Below, in pieces: positions 13,001-24,150 of a DNA stretch of 64,000 nt. Each line of letters opens with the position of its first letter. Position 1 is the stretch's first letter. A program made the translations under genes and the position numbers. The notes under the pieces are model-generated. The model did not search any database, was not told the origin of the DNA, and saw only the letters and a program-made list of their open reading frames with translations. Origin of the DNA: Rostrohypoxylon terebratum. Its lineage: Eukaryota > Ascomycota > Sordariomycetes > Xylariales > Hypoxylaceae. Location: positions 186,001-250,000 of the forward strand of contig MU385892.1 of the NCBI GenBank assembly GCA_022497145.1, in the 5' to 3' direction.

Positions 13001-15637
13001 TACAGCCCACCAGAGAAGAGTCCCGATCATGGTATCATAGATGGTCTGGCCCGAACATTGCGCTCCGAAGACCCTCATTTGTATCTCGTCACAGTCGCTT
13101 TTGAGTCTCCATCATGTTCTTCGGGTAGCTTTACAGGCAATCAATCGGCCAGTCTAATTAAGATAGTACACGAAATGTGCACAAAAAGGCCCCTCGAAGT
13201 ATATGAGCAGGAGTACATCGAGATCGAAGGGCTCCTTCACACCCGCCGCCTCATCCAGGCTGAAGACGTTAAGAGCCAGATCGGCGCTGCACTGCTGCCT
13301 CATACAATAGTTAAGGCGAACGATCAAGTGCACTTTGAGGTCAAAGTCGCAGAAACCGGAGATACTATCGAGTGTACGCAGTCCACCCCGCTGTGTGACG
13401 ATATAGCTCCATTTGATGTCGAGCTTGCCGTCGAAGCCGTGTCGCTACAATCGCGCGACAAAGCTGCGGTGTTAGGATACTTGGGAGCGGGGGCCGTACT
13501 GGGCAATTACTGCTCAGCGGTTGTTGTTCAAGTTGGGAAACAAGTCACATCAATATGTGCAGGGGATCGCGTTATTGCTGCTCACGAAGGATGTTACCGG
13601 TCTCACATCAGAACACGTGAAAGTTCGGTAGCAAAGATCCCTTCCCTATGCCCTTTCGAAGTCGCCTGTCAAATTCTTCCCCCAGTTGTTCAGGCGTATA
13701 ATGCATTAATTGAGGAGGGGAAAGTCGGTCTAACAGACTCAGTGTTGGTGTACGATGGCGCTAGTACAATAGGGATGGCGGCCCTGGATGTGCTCAAGCA
13801 CTACCGGGGCAAGGACGATATATGGACTACCGCCGCCAATGAAAATGATAGTAAGGCAATCATAGAACGAACGGGTATACCTGAATCGCATATCCTACCC
13901 GAGAGCTGGTTCGAAGAATATACTACACTTCCCTTATTACAATACAGAGCCAGATTTGACGCAGTCTTTGCGCCTAGCTCATGTACATTCGCCACACGGT
14001 CTCTCTCGTTCTGCGTGAAACCTAACGGGAGCGTCATTGTGCTTCGGAATAGCTATATGCCACATGCTGGCTGCCAACACCATCACCAGACGCAGTCGAA
14101 TGTATCCTTCAAAGTTGTTGATGAGCTCCGAAGCGGAACGCCAGGAGCACTAAAATTTGCAGTATCTAGTCTTCAGGTTCCGGATGTACAGGAGACATCA
14201 TCATTCGATGGTGCGGATCTAGGTGAAATTCAAAGAAAGCTCCGAGTACTCGGCGAAGGGGAATCAATGGTTGTCAAGCTCGACCGATTGAAAATTGATG
14301 TAAGTTCCGATATATGACACTCTAGACCGTATATATTAATTCGTGTGTAGGTCAAGGTGAGCACAAATCGTACATGCTCTCTCCGACCTGATGCCACCTA
14401 TGTGATATCAGGTGGGCTTGGTGGACTTGGCCGAGAATTGGCACGGTGGCTCGCAAATCGAGGCGCCAGGTGCCTGCTTCTGCTTTCGCGGTCAGGACCA
14501 AGCACATCTGTAGCCCAAGAGTTGATCGCTGAGCTCAATGCAGAGGGTGTTCACGTTGAAGCCCCTGTGTGCAATGTTGCTGATGAAGTGGCGCTGAGGA
14601 GCCTCCTATCTGACTATAACCGGAGAATGCCCCCGATTCGGGGTTGTATACAAGCGGCTATGGTGATGAAAGTAAGCAAATGCACTTTCACCGTTCATTT
14701 TGAAGAAAGCGTGAGAAGACTAACGAGTAACTCTCTACAGGAACGTATATTTGGGGATCTCTCACTTGACGACTGGAAGCAGGCCACGGAGCCCAAAATC
14801 AAGGGCTCGTGGAACCTGCACAGGCATTTGCCTGACCTCGACTTTTTCGTTCTACTTTCCTCGTGCATGGGCGTGTTGGGCACTGGCTCGCTGGCTGCAT
14901 ACAATGCAGGAAATGTTTATCAGGACGCCTTGGCACACCTTCGAGTTTCGCAAGGTCAACACGCTATTGCCATTGACCTAGGCGCTTTAGCCGATGGCGG
15001 CTATCTTTTCGATCAATCGCACCAACTGCTTGGCCCCAAGCGCCCCAAGCTCTTCACCCTGATATACATGAGAGAGCTTCGTGCACTGTTGGATGTATGC
15101 TGCGGGTTCGCCGAGACGAGCAAACCAACCCCAGTTCAGATTAACAGAAACACCCTCGATTCCCAGATACTCATCGGGGTGAGGCCACCATCTCATTGGA
15201 AGCATATCCAAGATGTTCCTCATACAATGGATACGCCCTTCTGGGGCCACACGCATCACATCCCATTGCCACCCGAGAATACGGATGACGATACAACAAA
15301 CTCGACAGCAGGGCCCGACAAAAATCGCACTAGGCTCGAACCTGTCAAACGTCTCGCCGCCGCCGCGTCTCTCATCGAAGCGGTGGAGGTCGTGACCGAG
15401 GAACTCGTGCGACGAGTGTCTATGTTGCTAGGCACGTCGACAGAACGCCTCGATGTTCATACTTCAATGCAGTCATATGGGCTCGATTCGCTTTCGGCTA
15501 TTGAGCTTCGGAACTGGGTATTAAAGGCGTTCAACGTAGATATTCCTATATTCGAGATATTGGGTGGTACCACTTTTGAGGCTGTAGCTGAGACCATCGC
15601 TAAGAGACTCTACCCCAGGGCGGCAGGAGCTTCTTAA
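7054..15637 (+). CDS. highly reducing type I polyketide synthase KS-AT-DH-CMeT-(ER)-KR-ACP
   Basis: Iterative fungal PKS, 2,640 aa from exons 7054..7350, 7408..7552, 7614..7885, 7941..8281, 8383..8475, 8565..8721, 8786..9416, 9465..9624, 9691..14299, 14351..14671 and 14741..15637; the sum is exactly in frame. KS (about 45-460) has Cys217 in DSACSSA, His352 in EAHGTGT (rebuilt across intron 4) and His392 in SNVGHLEG. AT has GHSSGE with Ser692. DH has His1037 (HIINNSVLYPG) and Asp1230. The C-methyltransferase has LEVGGGTAATT near 1510. The ER-like region (about 1920-2235) lacks the glycine-rich NADPH loop and is probably dead. KR has SGGLGGLG at 2255-2262 and the YNAGN site at 2396-2400. The ACP has GLDSLSA with Ser2592. 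No releasing domain follows the ACP. Expected product: a reduced, C-methylated polyketide; identity unknown. Confidence 0.93.
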
Positions 15638-17214
15638 CGTAGACCGACATATATAGGTAGTCGAGGGGGAAGGGAAGGACAGGGCTTGCCATATTCATCG
15701 CGATATTATCAGGATCTTCTATGCTCGCTGCGTGGTAGTTGACCTGCTCTCAGGATTATACAAAAAACTGTGTAGATGTAATCCCAAAGAGAACCTAGGT
15801 CCTAGGTCCTAGGTCCGTCCTAGGTACAATCTACATGGTCTATTCGCAGACGATTCTTGTTGAACCAACGGATGAGGCTAAATTTGTCCCCAACCAATTC
15901 GGACTTTCAATTTTCCCAACGCCAAATTTCTAGATTTAGGCCATTAGAAGACTCAATCTCACCTTTGACTTCCAGTTGCTTCATTCACAATCAACAATAC
16001 ACGCCTAACATTGATAAGCTCAGCTTAAGGCTTGCTAAACTGATCTCTCATTCGGTATTCCATGATCTAGTAAGTGAATTAACAAGATCAAAATCACGAG
16101 GGAGGTTGAAAACGAGGAGAACGAGGTTACGGGGTAATTTGAACTCCAATGCTGAAGTCCGGTGCACGATTAGTGGCTAGGTAGCAAGAATGTATCTAAC
16201 GCAGAAGAGATTAAGAAAAAACCAGGCGCCGAAAATTTTAGGAAATGACTTTTGGATGGCTTCCGACCTCATCAGAAGCCGCCCCATAACTGATAATTTC
16301 GAAGAGTGTATTAATAGCACGCAATGAACAGTTTCACTTTCAACATCTTTAACCATCTTAAAGTAAAAGTATTAAGAGAAATATTGTCATGAATTTCAAG
16401 TAACACGACAAAAGCCCATCAGTTTCGCCAAGCGCTGTCGTCATTCCAACTCCCTAAATCCCACTCGGCAGCAACTAAATCTCCGAAAACGCAGAACGAG
16501 CAACTATGGAACACGATCCTTCTAGAAGGTTTTTGAGATAACCGTACATGAAGCAAGCCCGGAAGCGCTAGAAACCTAACCGTCCCCCCCCCACCGTATG
16601 ATCCCAGAGGATGGTCAGCGGGCTGCGACACGCCGAGTCTCATATCGGCCAGAGATCCATGCGGCAGAGACGCGCACCTAAGCGCTCTGTGTGCCAAGCT
16701 TGCTTCATATTGGTTGCGAATCGTCTGATGTCATTCGAGAAAGATATACGCCATAAAATTTCCGAAGAGTCTTTTCCTCCTAATATTGGTGCTGGTATAT
16801 ACGTGAAAAATAAACACTCATCAAACCTCCAAAAAACATCATCATCAGGTGGGCCAGTCAAAAGGGAATAAATTTAAATTGCCATGCAGTAAATTTAGTA
16901 TATAAAACTCCCTCCCCGGAAAATCTTCTTCCCCAGCCTATATAGTAGAGATCATCCATCCCCTCCAAGCCCAAATCGGAAGCTCTCTAGGCCATGCCGG
17001 CTATGTAATTAGGTTCGGGGGGTCTTTGGAGCGTAGTATACGTCATTCCACGTCTCGCCGCGTCCGGAAAAAAAAAGGAGCTTGCCCATTGATCTTCCCC
17101 ATCTGCCGTCTCCCAAGACTACCGGATTACTCGAAGTGGAGTATCTCACCCTTGCGGCGCCGTAGAAATCTTGAAATATGGCTGTATATGCAGATAAATG
17201 TTGAACACGTACAC
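15638..17214. other. convergent intergenic region at the right border of the PKS cluster
   Basis: 1.6 kb between the 3' ends of the PKS and noxA. It holds a tight CCTAGGT repeat at 15793-15827 and AT-rich DNA around 16,200-16,400. A 107-codon open frame at 15857-16180 has no recognisable features. No gene assigned. Confidence 0.6.
15793..15827. repeat. dispersed CCTAGGT-type motif cluster
   Basis: Four CCTAGGT units in tandem just past the PKS stop codon. Confidence 0.75.
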
Positions 17215-19088
17215 TTAGAAATGTTCCTTCCAGAACCGGAACCGGACTTCCTTAGATGTTGCGGCGTTGGCTGCCTTGTGGATGGAACGGGCTAAAAAAA
17301 GATGTTAGCAGAGGATTCGGTGTAAAAAAAGCTGTGTTTGTTACTCACCAGCTGCAGAAGGACCACAGAAGTATACACCGACTGTGGTCTGCATGCTACC
17401 CTCAAGACCGTTGATGTACGTTCGGTCCATGATACCATCACGCATCGCCTCGAACATTCGCTGGAAGTTAGGTCGGCCGAAGTTTGTACGCGACTTAAGT
17501 TCTGTTAGGGGATCAACATCGGCACCGACACTGTTGAGCACAATGTTTTGTGTTGTGTCCATGTCGAGCTTCTGGGTTAGGTAGGTGTGGATCTTCAAGA
17601 ATTCCACACCGTTGCTGCCGGGAATGCGGGCCGCATCGTTACTTTGGGATTCCAGGGATGACAGTAAAGTCTGGAACCATTCGAATGAGCCAGTGTCCTT
17701 GCACACCCAGATGAACTCAACACGACGTAAACGCCTAGGCGGGTTGGGACTGTTTCGCAAGTGCCAGATATTCTTCAGGATAGACGCCCACGGCGTAACA
17801 CCAATACCGGTACCGATGAGTACTGCAATTTCGTTCTCGAAAACGTCTTCGGCCGGGGCACCGTAGGGACCGTCGATTCGGAGGCTAGGCATCTGTTGTC
17901 CGTTCTGGAGAGCGACTTCGTACATTCCCATGGGGTCAACACCGTCGTAAAGCTTGGCCTGAGCACCACCAGCACCAACTGCATCACCCAATGCCCTAGT
18001 GAAATCACCAACTTGTCGAACGTGGACGGAAACGTAAGGGTCGTACGGGCAAGAGGTGATCGTAAACGGATGCCATTGGTAGCTTGAGACTGAGGGCACT
18101 TGTAGGAAAAGCCATTGGCCGGCCTTGTACTTGAAAGAAGGCTTCTCGAACTGGATTTCCACGACGTCTGAGAAATATTAGCAATTGAAGATACTTTACT
18201 GTTAGATATATCCTTACCGTAAGGGTGGCGGACTACTCGAGTAATCTTGGTGCTACGCTTGGCACGAACTTCACGGTATAGGCGCTCGATGAAGTAGAAG
18301 CCTCCTGCGAACAACTCCCATCGCCATCCGTTGTAACCAATGCAGTGCTCCCAGAAAATCTCACCAGCGAATGGAGAAAAGGGATTGGCAGTATCCCGGA
18401 CGAAGCAGCCAACAGCGTGAGTGTAAAGTCCAAGGAAAAATGGAATGAACAGATGGTGTGTGTACCAAAAGGTTTCGAACGATTGCTGACGAATGCGGTG
18501 GTGGGCGGTAGTATACATCAACAGCATGCAAAGGAGCATAACATGGCCGGTGACACCACCAGCTTGGGTATAGTGGATCTCAATAGCGGTGACGGGTCGA
18601 ATTTGAGTCTTCTCCACGTTGTAGAAGCTACAACTTGTTAATTTGGAACACTGATAGTCGCATACTTGAAAACTTACTTGACATAATGAGAGGCAACGTG
18701 AATGACTGTGAACATCAACATAGCGTAGGCGACTTGGCGATGGAACCAAATGTTCTCATCGAGAGGCAGCCACCGGATCTTTGGCCGCACCCATCGAACT
18801 ATTGTTCGGCAAACTGGTAGTAAAATCAATGTCCCATCAATCGTCAAAACAAAACCAGCACCTCGGGAGAACCACACGGAGTAGTTCAGTGAATTCAGAG
18901 CTGCCAGCCTGGGATCGGCATTCTGCTTGTACCTGCACCACAGTCAATTACCAAGACCCATGCCAAGAAAGCGAGACGAAAACGTACCATCCGAATCCGA
19001 AGAAGAACCAGTGCACACCCCAAAACAAGACATGGAAGATGAGCTTGCTAGCGACGAGCTGCTTCTTCAATAACTCGATGATAGCCAT
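17215..19088 (-). CDS. noxA: superoxide-generating NADPH oxidase NoxA (Nox1)
   Basis: Transfers electrons from NADPH through FAD and two hemes across the membrane to make superoxide; in filamentous fungi it supports sexual development, hyphal fusion and host interaction. Exons are 19088..18988, 18932..18678, 18627..18218, 18167..17349 and 17291..17215, giving 553 aa, the usual NoxA length. Landmarks: N-terminal FHVLFWGVHWFFFGFGW (TM1), the ferric-reductase transmembrane core with HRQVAYAMLMFTVIHVASHY and TAHHRIRQQSFETFWYTHHL (heme histidines), the FAD motif WHPFTITS, the NADPH motif GTGIGVTPW, YFCGPS and the diagnostic C-terminus VRFRFWKEHF in a 77-bp last exon. There are no N-terminal EF hands, which excludes NoxC. 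NoxA needs NoxR and Rac, which are not in this window. Confidence 0.95.
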
Positions 19089-22000
19089 GATGACAATCAA
19101 ATTCTCCTTCTCCTACCAAAAACGTAAAATCAAATTAAAGGTGTCGACCTGCGACGCGATTCTGCAATTCCAGATGGCGATCGTTGGCGAAGGCGTTCGA
19201 AGCGAGTGGACGGATCCGAACGACGATAGTATCCAAAAATGCTTTTCCAAGATCGCCGTCTATCCCTATTTCCTCTCTCTTTCAAAAAAGTTGTAATTAT
19301 TAAAAGGACCTATTATCCAACGTCGAGCGCACCTAGAAATAAACAAAACCGAACTAAAAGAGCGATCTGAGCCAGCAGGAGACGAAGGAAAGATGGCGGA
19401 GTAGAGAAAGTCTCGGGTGAGATGCGGAATTCTTTCTACGTCCTGGTTGCCGCGCGAGGGACCAACAGAAGGAATAAGAAGTTAAGGTTGGGTGGGCGTG
19501 GAGTAAGTCATAAAGGATGACAGGATCAGGGACGTGGCGATGCGATCAGGCGAGATCCACAGGCCACGGTCCAAAAAGCAGGGCAAGGGTGGTATGGATG
19601 TATGAAGATCCGGAGCTTGTTCGATAGACTGGGGACAACCGGGACAACCCTCTCTGCTGGGGGCCGAGGGGCTTCTCAATAATTCGGAAGACAATAACCC
19701 ATGAAACCTTAAGTTAATCGACGACGATACTAGTCCTTTTTGTTTGGATTTGCGGGACGGGAAGGGTCTAGTAAGTGCGTAGTAAGTGGAAGTATTGAGA
19801 TATGAAAGACAAGGGTCTAATATCGATGACTGATTACGAAAAGGTATCGAAGATTCCTCATCAAAATCCACGAGATAGATAGACTCTGAACGTCTTAATG
19901 GATGGCCAGCGATTAAAATGGAATAGTCTTAGTTGATCAAACCGAAGGGGAGCGTTTCGTAGGTCGTCGATGCGGTATCAGATATGCGTCCGACGAACAC
20001 TGATTTCGATCATAGGCATACTAGATACGCCGGGAATTTGGCCCACGACCTGGTACTGTGGGGATCGTGTTGAGACGAGCAGCGTTTAGAAGTGGTGTTC
20101 TGCGCTGTTTCGACAGGGGTAGGCTTGTCCCTAATCCTACCTTAAGCTGTACTATGTACTATGTGGCTGTATGTGCGCGCGCGTACCCTTATTGCAGAAA
20201 GCTGAAAACACCGAGCAGCACGGATGAGTTGAAAGGAGAGGAAAAGATGATAAGATGAACCATATTGTCGGAGCCGGATGGACATTTGGGGGACTATTAG
20301 GTATTTCTACCGGTAGGTATGCAAGATGCCTCTCAATATGCAGAATAGGCGCCAAACTTTTGACCTGCTGTGAAAGCCAATTAATTGATTAATTGAGGTC
20401 GGGGATAATAATGGAACAGATTTAGAGGCATTGCTAGCCAGCGCGGGCGGTTGCTGCTCGGCTCGGATTCGTCCATCTCCAAATCGGAATGTTGTATGCG
20501 ACCAATGAAATGCGAGGGGCTCGTGATACCTTCGACTTTCTCAAGATCCCTGCCCGTTGCCAAGCGAGAGGGGACTACAACGGGTTTAGCCTATCCCGTT
20601 GTAGAGAATGTGCCTTTTTTTCCTCCCCCTGTTGTGCAGCTGTTGTGGTATCGTTCCTCACCAAGTTCATCAAGGGCTGACAAGGGATAAAAGATCCCGT
20701 TCAGCTAAATCTGCACCATGAACGGATATGCATGTATGTACCAAATCACTGCATGGAACACCTACCAGATTTGCGTTGATAACAGCGCCGACCAATAGCG
20801 CGATAGGTAATTTTTGCCCGCCTTTTTGGGACACACCCCATCCTGTGTGTGCTTGACCCTTGGCGCTGCCGACAGCCGAGAAGCCACTCCACACAACAGA
20901 ATCGCTTTGGCAGCACGCCAACCTGCCAACCTGCTAGCCTGCCCATGATGTCCACATTGTTGGCCCTGTTCATCTTGTCCCTGGATCATCATGCCCAAAT
21001 CTATGTTTGGCAGGACTCAAGACAAAATCGTACGATTGCAAAAAGTCAGGCCACTTCTATACGGTATTCTCGAGAGCTGGATATATAAACTCGAGGGAGC
21101 CGTCATGCCATTGCTATGAGATCTCGTCGTATGATCGATCTCACTTTTTCGTCTTTCCGGTTTCCTTGAGCCTTCGAATCTCGCCAAGTGGTGAAGAAAT
21201 GCGGCTCAACGTGCTCCTTGATGCTGGGGTAAGATGCACTGGCCTGGCTCTCACTTTCCCATACCAATTTCAGATTGCCCACCCATTATTATACGAGCAC
21301 TGGAAGCAAGATCAGTTACTGCCATACCCAAGTGTCATACTCCCTATATCAACTTGAAGAACGCCCTCGTATCACAGCCGAAGCCATAGTTACGGCGAGG
21401 CTGCCTCACAGTCGATCGTCCTGTGGCTAGTCACCTCGTTGCGGCAAAACAGATTCTTCTTGTGCTACGGTCTCACTAGAGACCTTCGGGTAAAGATCAT
21501 AGAGAGGTCGGTACTGATCGCAAAGGCTGAAGCTCGAAAAGACGCCACAAATTTCAGATATTTGATGAGAACACTACGCCTCAAGGTGGTGAAGCAATCG
21601 CCTCGAAAAACGATTTGAGGTCGTTTCGAGTGCCTGCCGTACTCATAGCCTTGCAGTCTTGGTTGATGAAACGGCTATTAGAGCCTCAAAACTCTCAAAC
21701 TAAGTGTGTAACCCTTCAAACGTTAGCGTATGAACCCGAGCTCGTAAGTGATGCATACCATGCAGAACACCCCTGTATCTATCACTAGGTTGGTAGTAAC
21801 AGGCCAATAGAATCCCTGCAATATGTTAGTCTTGCACTATTAAGGTTGAGCCAAGCTTCGAGCCCTGGCCGATGCTGTGTCTGTGCGTCCGGCTTTGTCT
21901 CGGATTTGTTTAGAATCTAGATGTTGTTGAAGTACCTACCTAACCTACCTACATAGTAGTACGTCGTCCGAACCTTAAAGACAAATACATCACTTAACTT

Positions 22001-22764
22001 CAGATGCTCCAAGGTCGAGTTCAACCTTGATGGGCTTCCGTACTATTATACGATCATCTTCCGAGGATCTGGGTCATCATATGGCTGTACGATGAGTTCG
22101 AGTGCTTTTCTGTAGAGTCCGTCATGTGTTGTTGGATGACTGCCCGAAATGTCATACCATCTCATCTCGCTCTAAAAAGTTCCGTGTCGCAAGTCGAAGA
22201 CAGATCCAACCTCTCGTTAGCACCCTTTTCTTTAGGCGAGAATGGTCTCATTCAAGGAACATCTCTAGTCATTCTGTGAATACTCTCGATAGAGCACATG
22301 CTTCCTAAAATTGACATGTGAAAAAGAGGTATAGAGAATGTGTGAGAACCATTCTGAGCGGCGTGGGTTGTTATGATATATGTCTTATGGAAACTGGTGG
22401 GTCGCTTTACTGAATGATGGAATAGGTCCGACGACGTGACGGTACTCAAGCGTATTGTTTCGAGGTGTTGCGCTTCTACCTTGATATAGGCTAGACACTA
22501 TGCTATTAGTAGAATCTAGCACACCAAGCATCTCACGATGATATCATCGGAGTTAAGGGATGATGTTGATAACGCATATGTTGTGACGTCTACCAATCTT
22601 TCGACCCACGCAGAACACCAGACTGACGGGTATATATAAACTGGGAAATGCAGTTCGTCGGCTGTGTGTGGCGCTGATATCCGTGTACATTGGCTATTTC
22701 GAAGTCTCGGGCATACGAAAACCGCAGATATCATACTTATCAATAATAAATCAAAACTTACAAG
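19089..22764. promoter_or_regulatory. long (3.7 kb) gene-free region between noxA and a small Hva1-type gene
   Basis: No coding gene recognised on either strand; the open frames are short and lack family features. The two neighbours diverge from it, so it must contain the noxA promoter/leader and the promoter of the small gene. A TACCTACC motif cluster lies at 21932-21952. A TATA box for the right-hand gene lies near its end. A non-coding RNA or a very long leader cannot be excluded. Confidence 0.5.
22631..22640 (+). promoter_or_regulatory. TATA box of the Hva1-type gene
   Basis: TATATATAAA lies about 125 bp upstream of the ATG at 22765, a normal spacing. It supports this small three-exon gene being real. 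Confidence 0.5.
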
Positions 22765-23111
22765 ATGGCGCCCAGATATCAGAAAGGCCAGATGGTCACG
22801 TACAAGCCAGTTGGAGGTAAGTCACATCGAGCCGACAATTAGGGCACTGCTAATATCCATGACAAGGCCCCGATTCGAACACACCAGAGAGTATCGGCAG
22901 AATCAACGACGTTCTCACCGAGCCGGGAAGACAAGCGGATCGGAATGTCCAGGCTAGCGCGGATAACCCGCGGTACGAGGTCAGTCTCCTTGGATGATAT
23001 ACAGTAGTCTTCTCCTTTCGACGCTGATATGTTGAGAATCAGATTGTCAACGACAATACCGGGAAAATGACGACGGTTTATGAGGCCAATATTCTCGGCA
23101 GGGCCCATTGA
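22765..23111 (+). CDS. small hypervirulence-associated Tudor-like protein (Hva1_TUDOR/DUF2945)
   Basis: A 77-aa protein built from exons 22765..22816, 22867..22979 and 23043..23111. No single open frame covers it. Joined, it reads MAPRYQKGQMVTYKPVGG, then a Ser/Thr-containing loop with SIGRINDVL, then ASADNPRYE, and after intron 2 IVNDNTGKMTTVYEANILG. The pattern of a charged KGxxVxYxPVGG strand, an SxGxI turn, PRYEIxNDxTGK and a terminal YExNI is that of the Hva1 Tudor-like fold. Donors are GTAAGT and GTCAGT, acceptors AAG and CAG, phases 1 and 0. The biochemical role is unknown; the family name comes from a Cryptococcus hypervirulence-associated protein. Probably soluble; no signal peptide. 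Confidence 0.75.
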
Positions 23112-24150
23112 AAGGAGACTTCCCTGACCCAGCTTCTTAAATTTATAGATATGATTTTCGTTTGTTATTTCGACTGGAATGCTGGATTGTCGTCAACAAG
23201 TCTCGTAGAGTATAATATAATACTCGTCGTCCAAAAAACAAATCCACAGCATTGAGTCATGGTGATTGGCCAACCAGAATGAACAGTTCCGATTATCCCG
23301 CTTCTTTGTGTGTTTGCTGTCGGCAGAATACCCAGGAAAACAATGGAGATGCATATCGGTGGATAGGAGAAAAGGGACGACAGAATCTTCAGCGCTTGAC
23401 GTTTTCTTTTTTTTCTCTTAGTGCACGACTCAAATCGCTACTTCCTAGACTTCCAGGATTTCGAGGTCAATATAAGGTTATAAAGTTGATACTGCGATAA
23501 CCGAGAAGTTGGAGGTGAAAGAGCAAGTCGGCGTTGATTCTAAAGGCAAGTTCAGGTACGCGTATTTGCGTCATATGGCGCAGAAAATTGGCACCTAACG
23601 GGAATAGTGGGGACATTTGCTGAAGTTAAATTGATTTTTTGGTGCTTGGCGCCAGGCCCCAGCCACTTCTGCCACGTTTACCCAGCCCCATTGCATTACG
23701 TCGCAGGGTGCAGATGCCCAGTGACTGAGGGACAATAGGTCACGACTCACAATACACCGCAGTAGACAACTTAGCGCTAAATTGCGGGTGGAGGGTGCCA
23801 GACGGTAGTGAACTACTGGACCTAAGGACCTAAGTCACCTAATCCACCTAATCACCTCCAGGGCTAAGTAAAGTCGGTGCCTCCTTCAAGGCTACCGAAT
23901 ATTAGGAAATACAAAGTCGATCTTCACACATGCATTTCCATTTCCATTTTCATTTCCAACAATTTCTCAACAGCGCCTGCGCAAATTCCAGAGAACGCCT
24001 CCCCCTAGATTACTCTGCACTCGGAATTCCCCTGGATTGTATATAATCTGGTAAAGAGAAAATATTACCAGCCTGTCATTCCCTCTCTATCCCCAGATCT
24101 GCGTCTCTCGTTAGATACAACCCTGTCCACACTATTCATGCGAGCCCAAC
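23112..24150. other. intergenic region upstream of myosin I
   Basis: 1 kb with no gene seen. It holds a run of CACCTAA-type units (23818-23862), a pyrimidine-rich CATTTCC tract (23931-23960) typical of highly expressed fungal genes, and a TATATAAT box near 24040, about 110 bp before the myosin ATG. Confidence 0.5.

Noticed and set aside
15857..16180. 107-codon open frame after the PKS
   Set aside because: Basic low-complexity translation, no domain, no supporting splice or promoter signal.
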